From the NCBI RefSeq assembly GCF_000092245.1, contig NC_014166.1, forward strand, positions 620,001-684,000: 64,000 nucleotides of DNA, written 5' to 3'. Of the stretch, positions 9,222 to 17,504 are shown one piece after another. Position 1 is the first letter of the stretch; the number at the start of each line of letters is the position of its first letter. A program made the position numbers and the translations under genes. The notes below the pieces were generated by a model. That model searched no databases, was not told the origin of the DNA, and saw only the letters and a list, made by a program, of their open reading frames with translations. This stretch comes from Arcobacter nitrofigilis DSM 7299 (GTDB lineage: Bacteria > Campylobacterota > Campylobacteria > Campylobacterales > Arcobacteraceae).

Positions 9222-10596
9222 TATCAAGTTACCCAATACTCTAACTAAGATACTAAAACTTTTACAAGAAAAAGGTGCTAAACCTATTCTTGTAGGAGGA
9301 TGTGTTAGAGACCACTTTTTAAACTTAGAAATAAAAGATTATGACATAGAAGTTTTTCATATAGAAGATTTCGAAACCCTCACAAAATATTTAGAACAAT
9401 TTGGAAAAGTAAAACTTGTAGGAAAATCATATGGAGTGCTAAAACTTTCAGTTGATAAGCAAGAGTATGATTTCGCTCTGCCAAGAGTTGAAAAGAAAAT
9501 TGCAAAAGGTCATAAAGGCTTTGAAGTCATAAGTAATAGTTATCTAAGCTTTAAAGAAGCAGCTATTAGGCGAGATTTTACAATAAATGCCCTTGGATAT
9601 GATTTTATAAATGAAGAGATTTTAGACCCTTTTGGTGGATTAGAAGATTTAGAGAATAAAACCTTACGGCATATAGATGATAATAGCTTTATTGAAGATC
9701 CTTTAAGGGTTTATAGAGCAGTACAATTTGCTTCAAGATTTGATTTTACATTAGATGAAAAGAGTTTTGATTTATGTAAAAAAATGGTTTCAAATAATGA
9801 TTTAGAAGAGTTGGCAAATGAGCGTATTTTTGAAGAGTTAAAAAAACTCTTTTTAAAATCAACTAAACCTTCAGTTGGATTTGAGCTTTTAAAAGAGTTG
9901 GGAATTTTAAAATATTATCCAGAATTAAAAGCACTAATTGGCTGTGAGCAAGAGCCAGAGTATCATCCTGAAGGTGACGTTTGGATTCATACTTTGATGT
10001 GCTTAGATGAAATGGCAAAAATAAAAACAAATGATGAGTATAAAGATTTAGTTTTGTTTTTTGCAATACTTTGTCATGATTTTGGAAAACCTTTATGTAC
10101 AAAAGTAATAGATGGAAAAATAACTTCACATAAACATGAGTCTTTGGGAATAGAACCTACAGTATCATTTTTAGAAAAATTAACAAATGACAAAAAACTC
10201 ATAGCTGATATTCTTCCCTTAGTTAAATATCACCTTTCTCCTTTTCAATTATATTTACACAATAGTAGTGATAAAGCAGTAAAAAGATTAGCTTTAAAAG
10301 TTGATATTGAAATGCTTTGTTTAGTTTGTCTAGCTGATTGTCTAGGAAGAACAATTGAAGATAAATGTAAATGCCATGAAGCTATCTCTTGGTTAAAAAA
10401 CAAAGCTTCGCAATTAGAAGTTACAAATAGTGGACCAAAAGCTATTGTTATGGGAAAAGATTTGATAACTTTAGGTTTTACCCCAGGAGTTCTATTTAAA
10501 GAGATTTTAGACTATGCTTTTGACTTACAACTAGATGAAGATTTACCAAAAGATTTAATAATAGAAAAAATAAAAGAGAAATATATCAAGGGGTGA
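9193..10596 (+). CDS. cca: CCA-adding / poly(A) polymerase family nucleotidyltransferase with HD domain
   Basis: This enzyme would build or repair the 3' CCA end of tRNAs. The N-terminal class II nucleotidyltransferase domain carries GGCVRD and the metal-binding DYDIEVF. RRDFTINALGYD, a signature of the CCA/PAP family, follows, then an HD phosphohydrolase domain with CHDFGKP near residue 300. I chose the ATG at 9193, giving 467 aa. Longer in-frame openings run into the mscS coding region and add sequence unlike the family. CCA addition versus polyadenylation cannot be settled by eye, but no second such gene is in the window. Confidence 0.82.
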   Translation: MCILSTKKTSIKLPNTLTKILKLLQEKGAKPILVGGCVRDHFLNLEIKDYDIEVFHIEDFETLTKYLEQFGKVKLVGKSYGVLKLSVDKQEYDFALPRVEKKIAKGHKGFEVISNSYLSFKEAAIRRDFTINALGYDFINEEILDPFGGLEDLENKTLRHIDDNSFIEDPLRVYRAVQFASRFDFTLDEKSFDLCKKMVSNNDLEELANERIFEELKKLFLKSTKPSVGFELLKELGILKYYPELKALIGCEQEPEYHPEGDVWIHTLMCLDEMAKIKTNDEYKDLVLFFAILCHDFGKPLCTKVIDGKITSHKHESLGIEPTVSFLEKLTNDKKLIADILPLVKYHLSPFQLYLHNSSDKAVKRLALKVDIEMLCLVCLADCLGRTIEDKCKCHEAISWLKNKASQLEVTNSGPKAIVMGKDLITLGFTPGVLFKEILDYAFDLQLDEDLPKDLIIEKIKEKYIKG

Positions 10597-11815
10597 TGAT
10601 ATAATTTTCACTTCCATTTATCTCATGATAGATATTAACTCCATATATTTTTGAATAGAGTCTTAACAAAAGTTTTTGCAAGCTTGGTTCAATAGATGGG
10701 GTAAACCAAGCATTATTTGATATGGCAATAATATTTTTTGTATTTCCTAGGTTTTTATATAACTCTTCACTTGTAGCCTCATAGCAAATAGCATTTCTAA
10801 AAGAGATATTTTTGATTCTATAATCTGTTGGTGCACTAGCTTTTGTATAATCTTTCGCTCCATTATAAAATATCTTATTTATAAAATCTCTAAATATTTT
10901 AGGTAAAGGAATCTCTTCTCCAAAAGGAACTAAAACAACTTTTGAGGCTATTTTTAAATTTCCAGCTTTGAAAATATAAGTTGAGTTTTTATATTCTCCA
11001 TCTTTATAATATAAAGAACCAGCTATAATTGTGATTTTATGTGATTTTTCCAATAAATTTTGTAGTATAAATTCTTGTTTATTTAATACAAAAGGAAAAG
11101 TAGTTTCAGGTAATACAACTACATCTTTGTGCTCTTTTATTGCCTTATTTATTTGTTTGAAGTTCTCATCAACAACGGTTGCTAAATTTTTTCTATCCCA
11201 TTTATAATCTTGATTAAAATAAAAATTTGCTAAAGAAATATCAATATCACTTAAAGGTGTTGGCTTTGGATTTATGTGTATAAAGGAAATAGCAATTATA
11301 CATATTGTATAAATAAGAACTCTTTTTTTTACTAAAAATATTGTAGATAAGATTATAAGTCCTAGAACTATTTTATTGGCTTCAAAATAACTATCTAAAA
11401 GTAAAATATCGGGTTTGAACCAGTTAAAACCAAAAGGGTTAAAAAAAGCCAAAGCAAAAAATAAAATGGCTCTTAAATATATATTGTCTTTTATAGAAAT
11501 TAAAAGAAAAAGTAAAGCATATACAAGAGCAAAAAATAAAATCACAAGAGGAATTAAATAACTTAAATCATAATATCTAAATGAAAAGCTCACCCAATAA
11601 AACCATAAAATCCCAACAAAAAAACCACTATAAAAAAGTGAAATTCTATCTATTTTTAGAATAAAATATAAAGAAAGAAGTAAACAAATTGTATTGATTA
11701 TCTTGATTTCAAATCCAAAATATGCTAAATATATAGGAGTTGAGAACAATAAAGCTGTAATCAAGCCTTTTATTATATTGATTTTGTTAAAATACACGCG
11801 TTTTAGGAAAAACAT
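10586..11815 (-). CDS. lnt: Apolipoprotein N-acyltransferase (short form)
   Basis: Lnt adds the third acyl chain to the N-terminal Cys of lipoproteins in the inner membrane. At 409 aa it is shorter than the E. coli enzyme (512 aa). It has about six or more hydrophobic N-terminal segments and then a nitrilase-like domain. The catalytic triad is visible as Glu in VVLPETTFPF, Lys in ASKVVLVPFG and Cys in NAICYEAT. Its 3' end overlaps the convergent cca gene by 11 nt. It is divergent from yajC-secDF, an arrangement also found in Campylobacter. The start could be a later Met, since the first residues are poorly constrained. Confidence 0.85.
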   Translation of the reverse strand: MFFLKRVYFNKINIIKGLITALLFSTPIYLAYFGFEIKIINTICLLLSLYFILKIDRISLFYSGFFVGILWFYWVSFSFRYYDLSYLIPLVILFFALVYALLFLLISIKDNIYLRAILFFALAFFNPFGFNWFKPDILLLDSYFEANKIVLGLIILSTIFLVKKRVLIYTICIIAISFIHINPKPTPLSDIDISLANFYFNQDYKWDRKNLATVVDENFKQINKAIKEHKDVVVLPETTFPFVLNKQEFILQNLLEKSHKITIIAGSLYYKDGEYKNSTYIFKAGNLKIASKVVLVPFGEEIPLPKIFRDFINKIFYNGAKDYTKASAPTDYRIKNISFRNAICYEATSEELYKNLGNTKNIIAISNNAWFTPSIEPSLQKLLLRLYSKIYGVNIYHEINGSENYIITP

Positions 11816-11840
11816 ATCAAACCATTATAAAGGAAGTACC

Positions 11841-12110
11841 ATGGGTCAAAGCGGTGACTTAATAAGTTCATTATTACCTCTTGTTGCATTATTTGCAATA
11901 TTCTACTTTTTAATTATTAGACCACAACAAAAGCAAGCTAAACAGCATAAGCAAATGATTGCGGATTTGAAAAAAGGTGACAAGATTGTAACAAATGGTG
12001 GCTTAATCGTTGAAATTTCAAAAGTTGAAGAGACTTCTTTAACTGTAAAAAATGTAGATGGTTCAGAAATGAAATTAGCAAGAGACTTCGTAGCAAGAAT
12101 TGCTGAATAA
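11841..12110 (+). CDS. yajC: Preprotein translocase subunit YajC
   Basis: YajC is a small single-span inner-membrane partner of SecDF. The 89-aa protein has one N-terminal helix (residues ~12-32) ending in the family motif IIRPQQKQAKQHKQM, then a small basic domain with GDKIVTNGGL. The ATG at 11841 is preceded by AAAGGAAG. The frame is open upstream to 11694, but those codons run into the lnt 5' region and are unlikely to be used. A perfect 14-bp stem separates it from secD. Confidence 0.94.
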   Translation: MGQSGDLISSLLPLVALFAIFYFLIIRPQQKQAKQHKQMIADLKKGDKIVTNGGLIVEISKVEETSLTVKNVDGSEMKLARDFVARIAE

Positions 12111-12114
12111 AAAA

Positions 12115-12144
12115 TAAGACATGTAAAACTTTTTACATGTCTTA
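12115..12144. repeat. Perfect 30-nt hairpin between yajC and secD
   Basis: The two 14-nt arms TAAGACATGTAAAA and TTTTACATGTCTTA are perfectly complementary around a 2-nt centre. On the plus strand no T-run follows. On the minus strand the stem is followed by a run of six T residues (the A-run at 12109-12114). It may attenuate the yajC-secD message, stabilise a 3' end, or terminate antisense transcription. Confidence 0.75.
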
Positions 12145-12185
12145 CCACTTACCTTTATAAACAACTTACTATTTAAGGATAAAGA

Positions 12186-13754
12186 TTGAAAATCTTAAAT
12201 TATAGACTTATCATATTTATATTAAGCATTATTTTTGGTGTCGCATTTTCTATGCCATCATTTCTCCAAACCAATTCTGGTAAAAAAATCTCATTAGGAC
12301 TTGACTTACAAGGTGGACTTCATCTTTTATTAGGTGTAAAAACTCAAGAAGCAGTAGTATCTAAAATCAAATCAATAGCAGCAACAGTAAAGTATTATAC
12401 TGATGATGAAGAGATATTGATAGAGGATTTATCAATAAATCCAGATAGTGTTACCTTTACTGTACTTGATCCAGATGAAGTTAAAAGAGTCGATGATATG
12501 CTTAAAAAAATCAAAGGTTTAGTTATTTCAAAAAGTCAAGACAATAACTATGAATTAACTTTAACTCCTCAAGAGATTGCACTTACAAAAGACCAAGCTG
12601 TTTCACAAGCTGTTGAGACTATTCGAAATAGACTTGACCAATTTGGTTTAGCTGAACCTACAGTTATTAGACAAGGTAAAACTGATATTGTGGTTGAACT
12701 TCCAGGAATAAAAACTCAAGCAGATGAACAAGCAGCAAGAGAACTTATCTCAAAACCAGCTAACTTAGAACTTATGGCTGTGGATGAAGATAGAGCTGAT
12801 CAAGTTTATACTATGAGTGGTTCTGAAGCTTCACAATATGGAGATATTATTTTAGAAGATGCAAAAGATCCTGCTAAAAAATATCTTGTAAAAGAAATAC
12901 CGATTTTAAATGGAAGTCAAGTAACAGATGCACAAGTTGCTTTTGATAAATCAAATCAAGCAATCATTAACTTTACACTTAATTCTATTGGTGCAAAAGT
13001 TTTTGGTGACTTTACAGCAAAAAGTGTTGGAAAAAGACTTGCTATTGTTTTAGATGGTAAAGTTTATTCTGCACCAAATATTAGAGAAAGAATTGGTGGT
13101 GGAAGCGGACAAATTTCTGGTGGATTTAGTGTTGTTGAAGCTGGAAATGTAGCAATTGCACTTAGAAGTGGAGCCTTACCTGCTTCTGTTGAGTTATTAG
13201 AAAAAAGAAGTGTTGGACCATCTTTAGGAGCTGATTCTATTAAAGCATCTATGATAGCACTTATTGCTGGATTTGCTTTAGTTGTAGTGTTTATGATTGT
13301 TTATTATGGTATGGCAGGTGTTATTGCAAATGTTGCACTTGTGACTAATATTTTTATAATCATAGCTATTATGGCGATGTTTGGAGCGACCTTAACCCTA
13401 CCTGGAATGGCAGGTATTGTATTAACAGTAGGTATGGCTGTTGATGCCAATGTTATTATCACAGAGAGAATAAAAGAGTTACTTCGAAATAAAGTATCTA
13501 TTACAAAAGCTGTAGAAGATGGATATTCAAATGCAATGAGAGCAATCTTAGATGCAAATGTTACAACCTTACTTGTATCAGTTATCCTTTATGTTTATGG
13601 AACAGGACCTATTAAAGGGTTTGCTATTACTATTTCTATTGGTATCTTAGCATCTATGTTAACAGCTATTTTAGGTACACATGGTATCTATGAGTCTTTA
13701 TTACCTAAGATGAATAGAGAGAAAAATTTAAGAAAATGGTTTGGGATGAAATAA
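12186..13754 (+). CDS. secD: Protein translocase subunit SecD
   Basis: SecD uses the proton gradient to help pull exported proteins across the membrane with SecF. The 522-aa protein has an N-terminal helix, the conserved GLDLQGGLHLLL segment near residue 40, a large periplasmic domain and five C-terminal membrane helices carrying the MAGIVLTVGMAVDANVIITERI motif. The start is TTG at 12186 with AAGGATAAAGA in front. The stop overlaps the secF start by one base (TAATG), so the two are translationally coupled. Confidence 0.95.
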   Translation: MKILNYRLIIFILSIIFGVAFSMPSFLQTNSGKKISLGLDLQGGLHLLLGVKTQEAVVSKIKSIAATVKYYTDDEEILIEDLSINPDSVTFTVLDPDEVKRVDDMLKKIKGLVISKSQDNNYELTLTPQEIALTKDQAVSQAVETIRNRLDQFGLAEPTVIRQGKTDIVVELPGIKTQADEQAARELISKPANLELMAVDEDRADQVYTMSGSEASQYGDIILEDAKDPAKKYLVKEIPILNGSQVTDAQVAFDKSNQAIINFTLNSIGAKVFGDFTAKSVGKRLAIVLDGKVYSAPNIRERIGGGSGQISGGFSVVEAGNVAIALRSGALPASVELLEKRSVGPSLGADSIKASMIALIAGFALVVVFMIVYYGMAGVIANVALVTNIFIIIAIMAMFGATLTLPGMAGIVLTVGMAVDANVIITERIKELLRNKVSITKAVEDGYSNAMRAILDANVTTLLVSVILYVYGTGPIKGFAITISIGILASMLTAILGTHGIYESLLPKMNREKNLRKWFGMK

Positions 13755-14725
13755 TGGAATTTTTTAAAGGCGATAAAATATATAATTTTATGGGTAAGAG
13801 ATTACCATTTTTAGGTTTTTCTACTATTTTAGTTGTGACTTCAATCGTATTACTTCTTACAAAAGGTGTTAATTTTGGTATTGATTTTGCTGGTGGAACT
13901 TTAGTTCAAGTAAAATACGAAAAAGCTGCTCCAATTGATAAAATTAGAGATATTTTAAATAAAACAAAAGAGTACAAAAACTCTTCAATCACAAAATTTG
14001 GTAGCGATGATGAAATTATTATAAGAGTAACAACATCTACAAATAGTGTATCAAGTGATTTAAGTGATGAGATTAGAAATGTACTAAAAGGTACTGGAAA
14101 CTTTGAAATAAGAAGAGTTGATATAGTAGGACCTAAAGTTGGTGGTGAATTGAGAGAAAAAGGATTGATGGCATTTGTTCTGTCATTAATTGTGATTATG
14201 ATTTATGTATCCTTTAGATTTGAGTGGAGATTTGCCCTTGCTTCTATTTTGGCTTTAGTTCATGATGTTACTATTGCTTTAGGGGCAGTTAGTCTGTTTG
14301 GGATAGAAGTTAATCTTGATATTTTAGCAGCTGTTCTTACCTTATTGGGTTATTCATTAAATGATACGATTATTGTATTTGATAGAATTAGAGAGGGTGT
14401 TCAAACTTCAAAAGAGAGTGACCTTTCAAAAGTTGTAAATGAGTCTGTTTCAAGAACATTATCAAGAACTACTCTTACTTCATTGACAACATTCTTTGTT
14501 GTTGCGACTTTATATTTCTTTGGTGGAGAGATTATCAATGGTTTTGCCTTTACTTTATTAGTGGGTATTATTGTAGGTACTTATTCATCTATCTTTATCG
14601 CAGCTTCATTTTTAGTTCAATTAAAATTCTCTATTGAAGATTTTAGAACTAAAGAAGTTGAGAAGATTAAGAAACAAAAAGAGAAAGAGAAGATGAGGGC
14701 GATGTTTGAGCAAGGAACCGTATAA
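13754..14725 (+). CDS. secF: Protein translocase subunit SecF
   Basis: SecF partners SecD in the SecDF complex. The protein has six membrane helices, the signature GVNFGIDFAGGTLVQVKY near residue 37 and the SecF motif YSLNDTIIVFDRIRE. I chose ATG 13754, which overlaps the secD stop as TAATG and has GGGAT upstream, giving 323 aa. An ATG at 13736 would add six residues. The TAA stop lies inside the left arm of a 146-nt palindrome, so that element supplies the end of the gene. Confidence 0.95.
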   Translation: MEFFKGDKIYNFMGKRLPFLGFSTILVVTSIVLLLTKGVNFGIDFAGGTLVQVKYEKAAPIDKIRDILNKTKEYKNSSITKFGSDDEIIIRVTTSTNSVSSDLSDEIRNVLKGTGNFEIRRVDIVGPKVGGELREKGLMAFVLSLIVIMIYVSFRFEWRFALASILALVHDVTIALGAVSLFGIEVNLDILAAVLTLLGYSLNDTIIVFDRIREGVQTSKESDLSKVVNESVSRTLSRTTLTSLTTFFVVATLYFFGGEIINGFAFTLLVGIIVGTYSSIFIAASFLVQLKFSIEDFRTKEVEKIKKQKEKEKMRAMFEQGTV

Positions 14726-14866
14726 GAGTTATCTTTACATCATCTTTTAAATTTATTGAGCGTTGGAAATTTATTTTCAATGCTCATGTACTAATTGTAC
14801 ACTCCGCTTGAAAATAAACTTCCGCCTCCACTAAATTCAAAATCTAATATAAATATAACTCTTATA
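14721..14866. repeat. 146-nt imperfect palindrome downstream of secF
   Basis: The ends are perfect 12-nt inverted repeats (TATAAGAGTTAT and ATAACTCTTATA). The remaining arms match imperfectly over about 70 nt each, with the best inner match at TTTATTTTCAA. The centre is GTAC-TAATT-GTAC at 14788-14800. The arms are nearly equal in length, so the whole element folds on itself. It fills most of the secF-14927 gap and contains no ORF. It could be a small non-autonomous (MITE- or REP-like) element or a long 3'-UTR hairpin. Copy number in the genome would decide. Confidence 0.8.
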
Positions 14867-14926
14867 AGAAATAGAAATGTATAATGTAATTAAATAATAA
14901 AATATATATATCACTAATGGAGAATT

Positions 14927-16492
14927 ATGAATTGGAGAGACTATAGATTAATTAAAAAAGAATCTGAAGATAAATATTTTTGTAAATTTTGCCAGTGTAA
15001 TTTTAATGATGCTGAATATAAAATAACCAATGATAAAAATAAATGTATTTTTCATTGTGATAAACTTACTTGGATAACAAAAGATGATCCTAAAGATAAT
15101 GATTATAATTTATCTACAGAAATAGTATATTTTTTGAATGAAAAGAAAATCATTTTCTTTTGGAATAAATTTAAAGAGTTAGTTGAAGAAGAAATTAATC
15201 TATCTGAAGACGAATTATATTCAAGATTTTCAGATTTTATATTTCCTGAATTGGAGGAAAGTATATTTAGGGATTATTCATTTAAAAGTGATTTAGTATT
15301 TAATAAAAATTGTAGTTTTGAAGGTAATATAAATTTTTTCAAAACTATATTTAATGGAAAAGTTTATTTTGATAATTGTAAAATTAAAGGAAATATTAGT
15401 TTTGGAAAATCTATTTTTAAAGATAGATTTATTTTTAATAATATGAAAGAAATAAAAAAAGTTTGCTTACGCTTTGCAGAATTTGAAAAAAAAGTAGAAT
15501 TTAAAGAATCAGCTTGTAAAGAAATTGATTTAGAAAATACAGTATTTAAATCATTATGTGATTTTTATAAAAGTAAGTTTACAAAAGTAAATTTTGCAAG
15601 AACAGATTTCGAAAAGGTTTCAGTTTTTAGTGAAACCGAGTTTAATTGTGATGTTGACTTTAAATATACAAAGTTTTTAGGTAAAACAATTTTTAGGGAT
15701 ACAGTGATTAGTGGAAAACTTAATTTAAGAGATACTATTTTTGATGCAGAAGCAAATTTTCTTGATATAACCTCAATTAAGAGAAAGCAAAATGAAGAAA
15801 AGCAATTTATTGATGAACCCACGGATATAAAAGTTGCTAATAGAGAAACTGCAAGGGTAATTAAAAACTTTTATGATAATTCAAATAATATTATTGAAGC
15901 AAATCGTTTTTATAAATTAGAAATGAATGCAAGATTAGATGAATTTAATGATATGAAATTTAGTGATTACAGAATATTCGAGAAATTAGTTTTCTTAGTT
16001 CATTGGATAAGTTCGAATCATTCTCAGAATTGGTTACTCTCTCTTTTTTGGATTATAAATTTAACATATTTGTATTCTTATGTGTTAATCCAAGATTTTT
16101 TATTAGAATGCAAAACTTCTAATACTGAAATTTGTACTGAATATTATAATTTAATTCATATGATACATCCAGCTTTTTCTAATTATTTATTATATGTAAG
16201 TGCAGCTCTTACAATGATTGCTATACCATCATTGATTATGTGGATAAGTGAAGAGGGAAAGAGAAAAACTTTTCATTCAATGTTAGTTTTAATGTTAGTT
16301 AATAGTTACGTACTATATGCATATATTTCTTATGATTATAAACTAAAGTTTTTTTCAAATACAATTAATCCTTTTTCAATAATGATGGGAAATCAACATT
16401 TAATATTTTTAACTTTATTTTATAAAGTAGTAATTGCCTATTTAACTTATCAGCTTATTATTTCAATAAGACAAAACACAAGACGGAAGTGA
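14927..16492 (+). CDS. Pentapeptide-repeat protein with N-terminal Cys cluster and C-terminal four-TM module
   Basis: The 521-aa protein has three parts. Residues 19-44 hold Cys19, Cys22, Cys24, Cys40, His43 and Cys44, a plausible zinc-binding knuckle. Residues ~115-278 show degenerate pentapeptide repeats with Phe or Leu at the centre of each five-residue step (for example VNFARTDFEKVSVFSETEF), expected to fold as a right-handed square beta helix. Residues ~360-521 hold four hydrophobic segments ending in YLTYQLIISIRQ. No potassium-channel selectivity filter (TxGYGD) is present. The region is even more AT-rich than its neighbours, and the gene lies between secF and the leuS operon, which adjoin in the gene order I recall for Campylobacter, so acquisition is likely. 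The function is unknown. Confidence 0.75.
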   Translation: MNWRDYRLIKKESEDKYFCKFCQCNFNDAEYKITNDKNKCIFHCDKLTWITKDDPKDNDYNLSTEIVYFLNEKKIIFFWNKFKELVEEEINLSEDELYSRFSDFIFPELEESIFRDYSFKSDLVFNKNCSFEGNINFFKTIFNGKVYFDNCKIKGNISFGKSIFKDRFIFNNMKEIKKVCLRFAEFEKKVEFKESACKEIDLENTVFKSLCDFYKSKFTKVNFARTDFEKVSVFSETEFNCDVDFKYTKFLGKTIFRDTVISGKLNLRDTIFDAEANFLDITSIKRKQNEEKQFIDEPTDIKVANRETARVIKNFYDNSNNIIEANRFYKLEMNARLDEFNDMKFSDYRIFEKLVFLVHWISSNHSQNWLLSLFWIINLTYLYSYVLIQDFLLECKTSNTEICTEYYNLIHMIHPAFSNYLLYVSAALTMIAIPSLIMWISEEGKRKTFHSMLVLMLVNSYVLYAYISYDYKLKFFSNTINPFSIMMGNQHLIFLTLFYKVVIAYLTYQLIISIRQNTRRK

Positions 16493-16498
16493 TTTATA

Positions 16499-16515
16499 GT
16501 ATTAATTATTAATAC
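16499..16515. terminator. Short AT-rich palindrome after the pentapeptide gene
   Basis: GTATTAAT and ATTAATAC pair perfectly around one T just after the stop at 16492. The stem is nearly all A-T and no clear T-run follows, so it is at best a weak terminator. Confidence 0.35.
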
Positions 16516-16607
16516 AAACTGATAAGTTTATTACTATTTTAATATAATATTTAAATATAAGAGTATAGAATATAACATAAAAAATTTATACAATATTGGA
16601 AAAGTAC

Positions 16608-17066
16608 ATGAGCATTAGAACTACTTTTGATAAGATAACTTCGAACAACTCTGAGAGTTGGAGTTTAGCGTTATTTTGGATAGTTATATTCGAGATACTT
16701 GCAACTATGATTGAATACTCTTTTGTACATCAAACACCAGATATTATGATGCATATTCCAGATGGAATTTATTCTGAGATAATTATTGGATTGATAGTTA
16801 CTGTATATATTTGGTTGTGTATGTATAATCTTGTATTTTGGGATAAGACATCTATTTTATATCTTATTTTATTTGGATTTATTGGAGTTTATTTGATTAC
16901 TACCCATGATTTTGTTTTTGATTTATTTATAAAAAACATAAATATATTTAGATTGATTCAAAGTGATACGGGAATAAATTTGATTATTCAATTATTTTTC
17001 AAGATAATAATTTTCTATTTGATATACCAACTTATCAAATCTCTTCGAACTACAAAAACTTTATAA
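16608..17066 (+). CDS. Stand-alone four-TM protein, paralogue of the preceding protein's C-terminus
   Basis: The 152-aa protein has four hydrophobic helices and nothing else. It lines up with residues ~360-521 of the gene just upstream. SNNSESWSLALFWIV here matches SNHSQNWLLSLFWII there, and KIIIFYLIYQLIKSLR matches KVVIAYLTYQLIISIR at the end. It lacks the Cys cluster and pentapeptide repeats. I use ATG 16608, which has GGAAAAG about 7 nt upstream; a TTG at 16596 would add four residues. The arrangement suggests duplication of a membrane module, one copy fused to a pentapeptide domain. The function is unknown. Confidence 0.7.
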   Translation: MSIRTTFDKITSNNSESWSLALFWIVIFEILATMIEYSFVHQTPDIMMHIPDGIYSEIIIGLIVTVYIWLCMYNLVFWDKTSILYLILFGFIGVYLITTHDFVFDLFIKNINIFRLIQSDTGINLIIQLFFKIIIFYLIYQLIKSLRTTKTL

Positions 17067-17069
17067 ATT

Positions 17070-17092
17070 ATAGTTCTAATTTTTAGAACTAT
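17070..17092 (+). terminator. Hairpin ending the accessory island
   Basis: ATAGTTCTAA and TTAGAACTAT form a perfect 10-bp stem with a TTT loop, 3 nt after the stop of the four-TM gene. A T-run (CTTTTTT) lies about 8 nt beyond the stem. It would separate the island from the promoter at 17124. Confidence 0.55.
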
Positions 17093-17123
17093 ATAAAGAG
17101 CTTTTTTATCATACTTTAGCTAT

Positions 17124-17129
17124 TATAAT
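17124..17129 (+). promoter_or_regulatory. -10 element TATAAT for the DUF6394-leuS operon
   Basis: A perfect TATAAT lies 31 nt before the ATG at 17160, with an AAAAGGATAA ribosome site between. The -35 region is T-rich without a clear TTGACA, as is common in this phylum. It gives the downstream operon its own promoter after the inserted island. Confidence 0.5.
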
Positions 17130-17159
17130 TGCTTTTAGAAATACTTTAAAAGGATAATC

Positions 17160-17504
17160 ATGGATTGGGGTAAAGTAACCTATATATTCTTTTCACTAAT
17201 GTCTTTAACTACAACGGCAGGGTTTTTATATGAACCAAACTCTTTAGCACTATTTTTAGCAGCTGGGGTTAATGTAATATCTACTATTTTAAAATTAGGT
17301 GTTAGAAACTTATTATCTGCAGAATTACTTGCAAGTTCTTTAGTTGCTGATTTACACTTGATACCTGCGTTTATGGTTCTTACTTTTATGGGTGATGAAA
17401 GATTGGCTATAGCTCTTGCTATTGGAGCAATTGTTGCAAATATATTCTCAATAGCCTTAGCACTAATAGAAAGTGCAAAAAGTCAGGAAAAGGATGAGTT
17501 TTAA
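17160..17504 (+). CDS. DUF6394-like four-TM membrane protein
   Basis: The 114-aa protein is mostly hydrophobic, with about four helices and short charged loops (residues ~5-25, 27-45, 52-75 and 80-105). It resembles the Campylobacterota-restricted family I know as DUF6394, of unknown function. A strong AAAAGGATAATC site precedes the ATG. The stop overlaps the leuS start by one base (TAATG), so translation is coupled to leuS. No enzymatic motif is visible. Confidence 0.65.
   Translation: MDWGKVTYIFFSLMSLTTTAGFLYEPNSLALFLAAGVNVISTILKLGVRNLLSAELLASSLVADLHLIPAFMVLTFMGDERLAIALAIGAIVANIFSIALALIESAKSQEKDEF

Noticed and set aside
11694-11840. Upstream extension of the yajC frame into lnt
   Set aside because: YajC begins with its single membrane helix, and the AAAGGAAG site points to 11841.
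14721-14866. Insertion sequence with terminal inverted repeats
   Set aside because: No transposase frame is inside or beside it, and no clear target-site duplication beyond TA can be shown.
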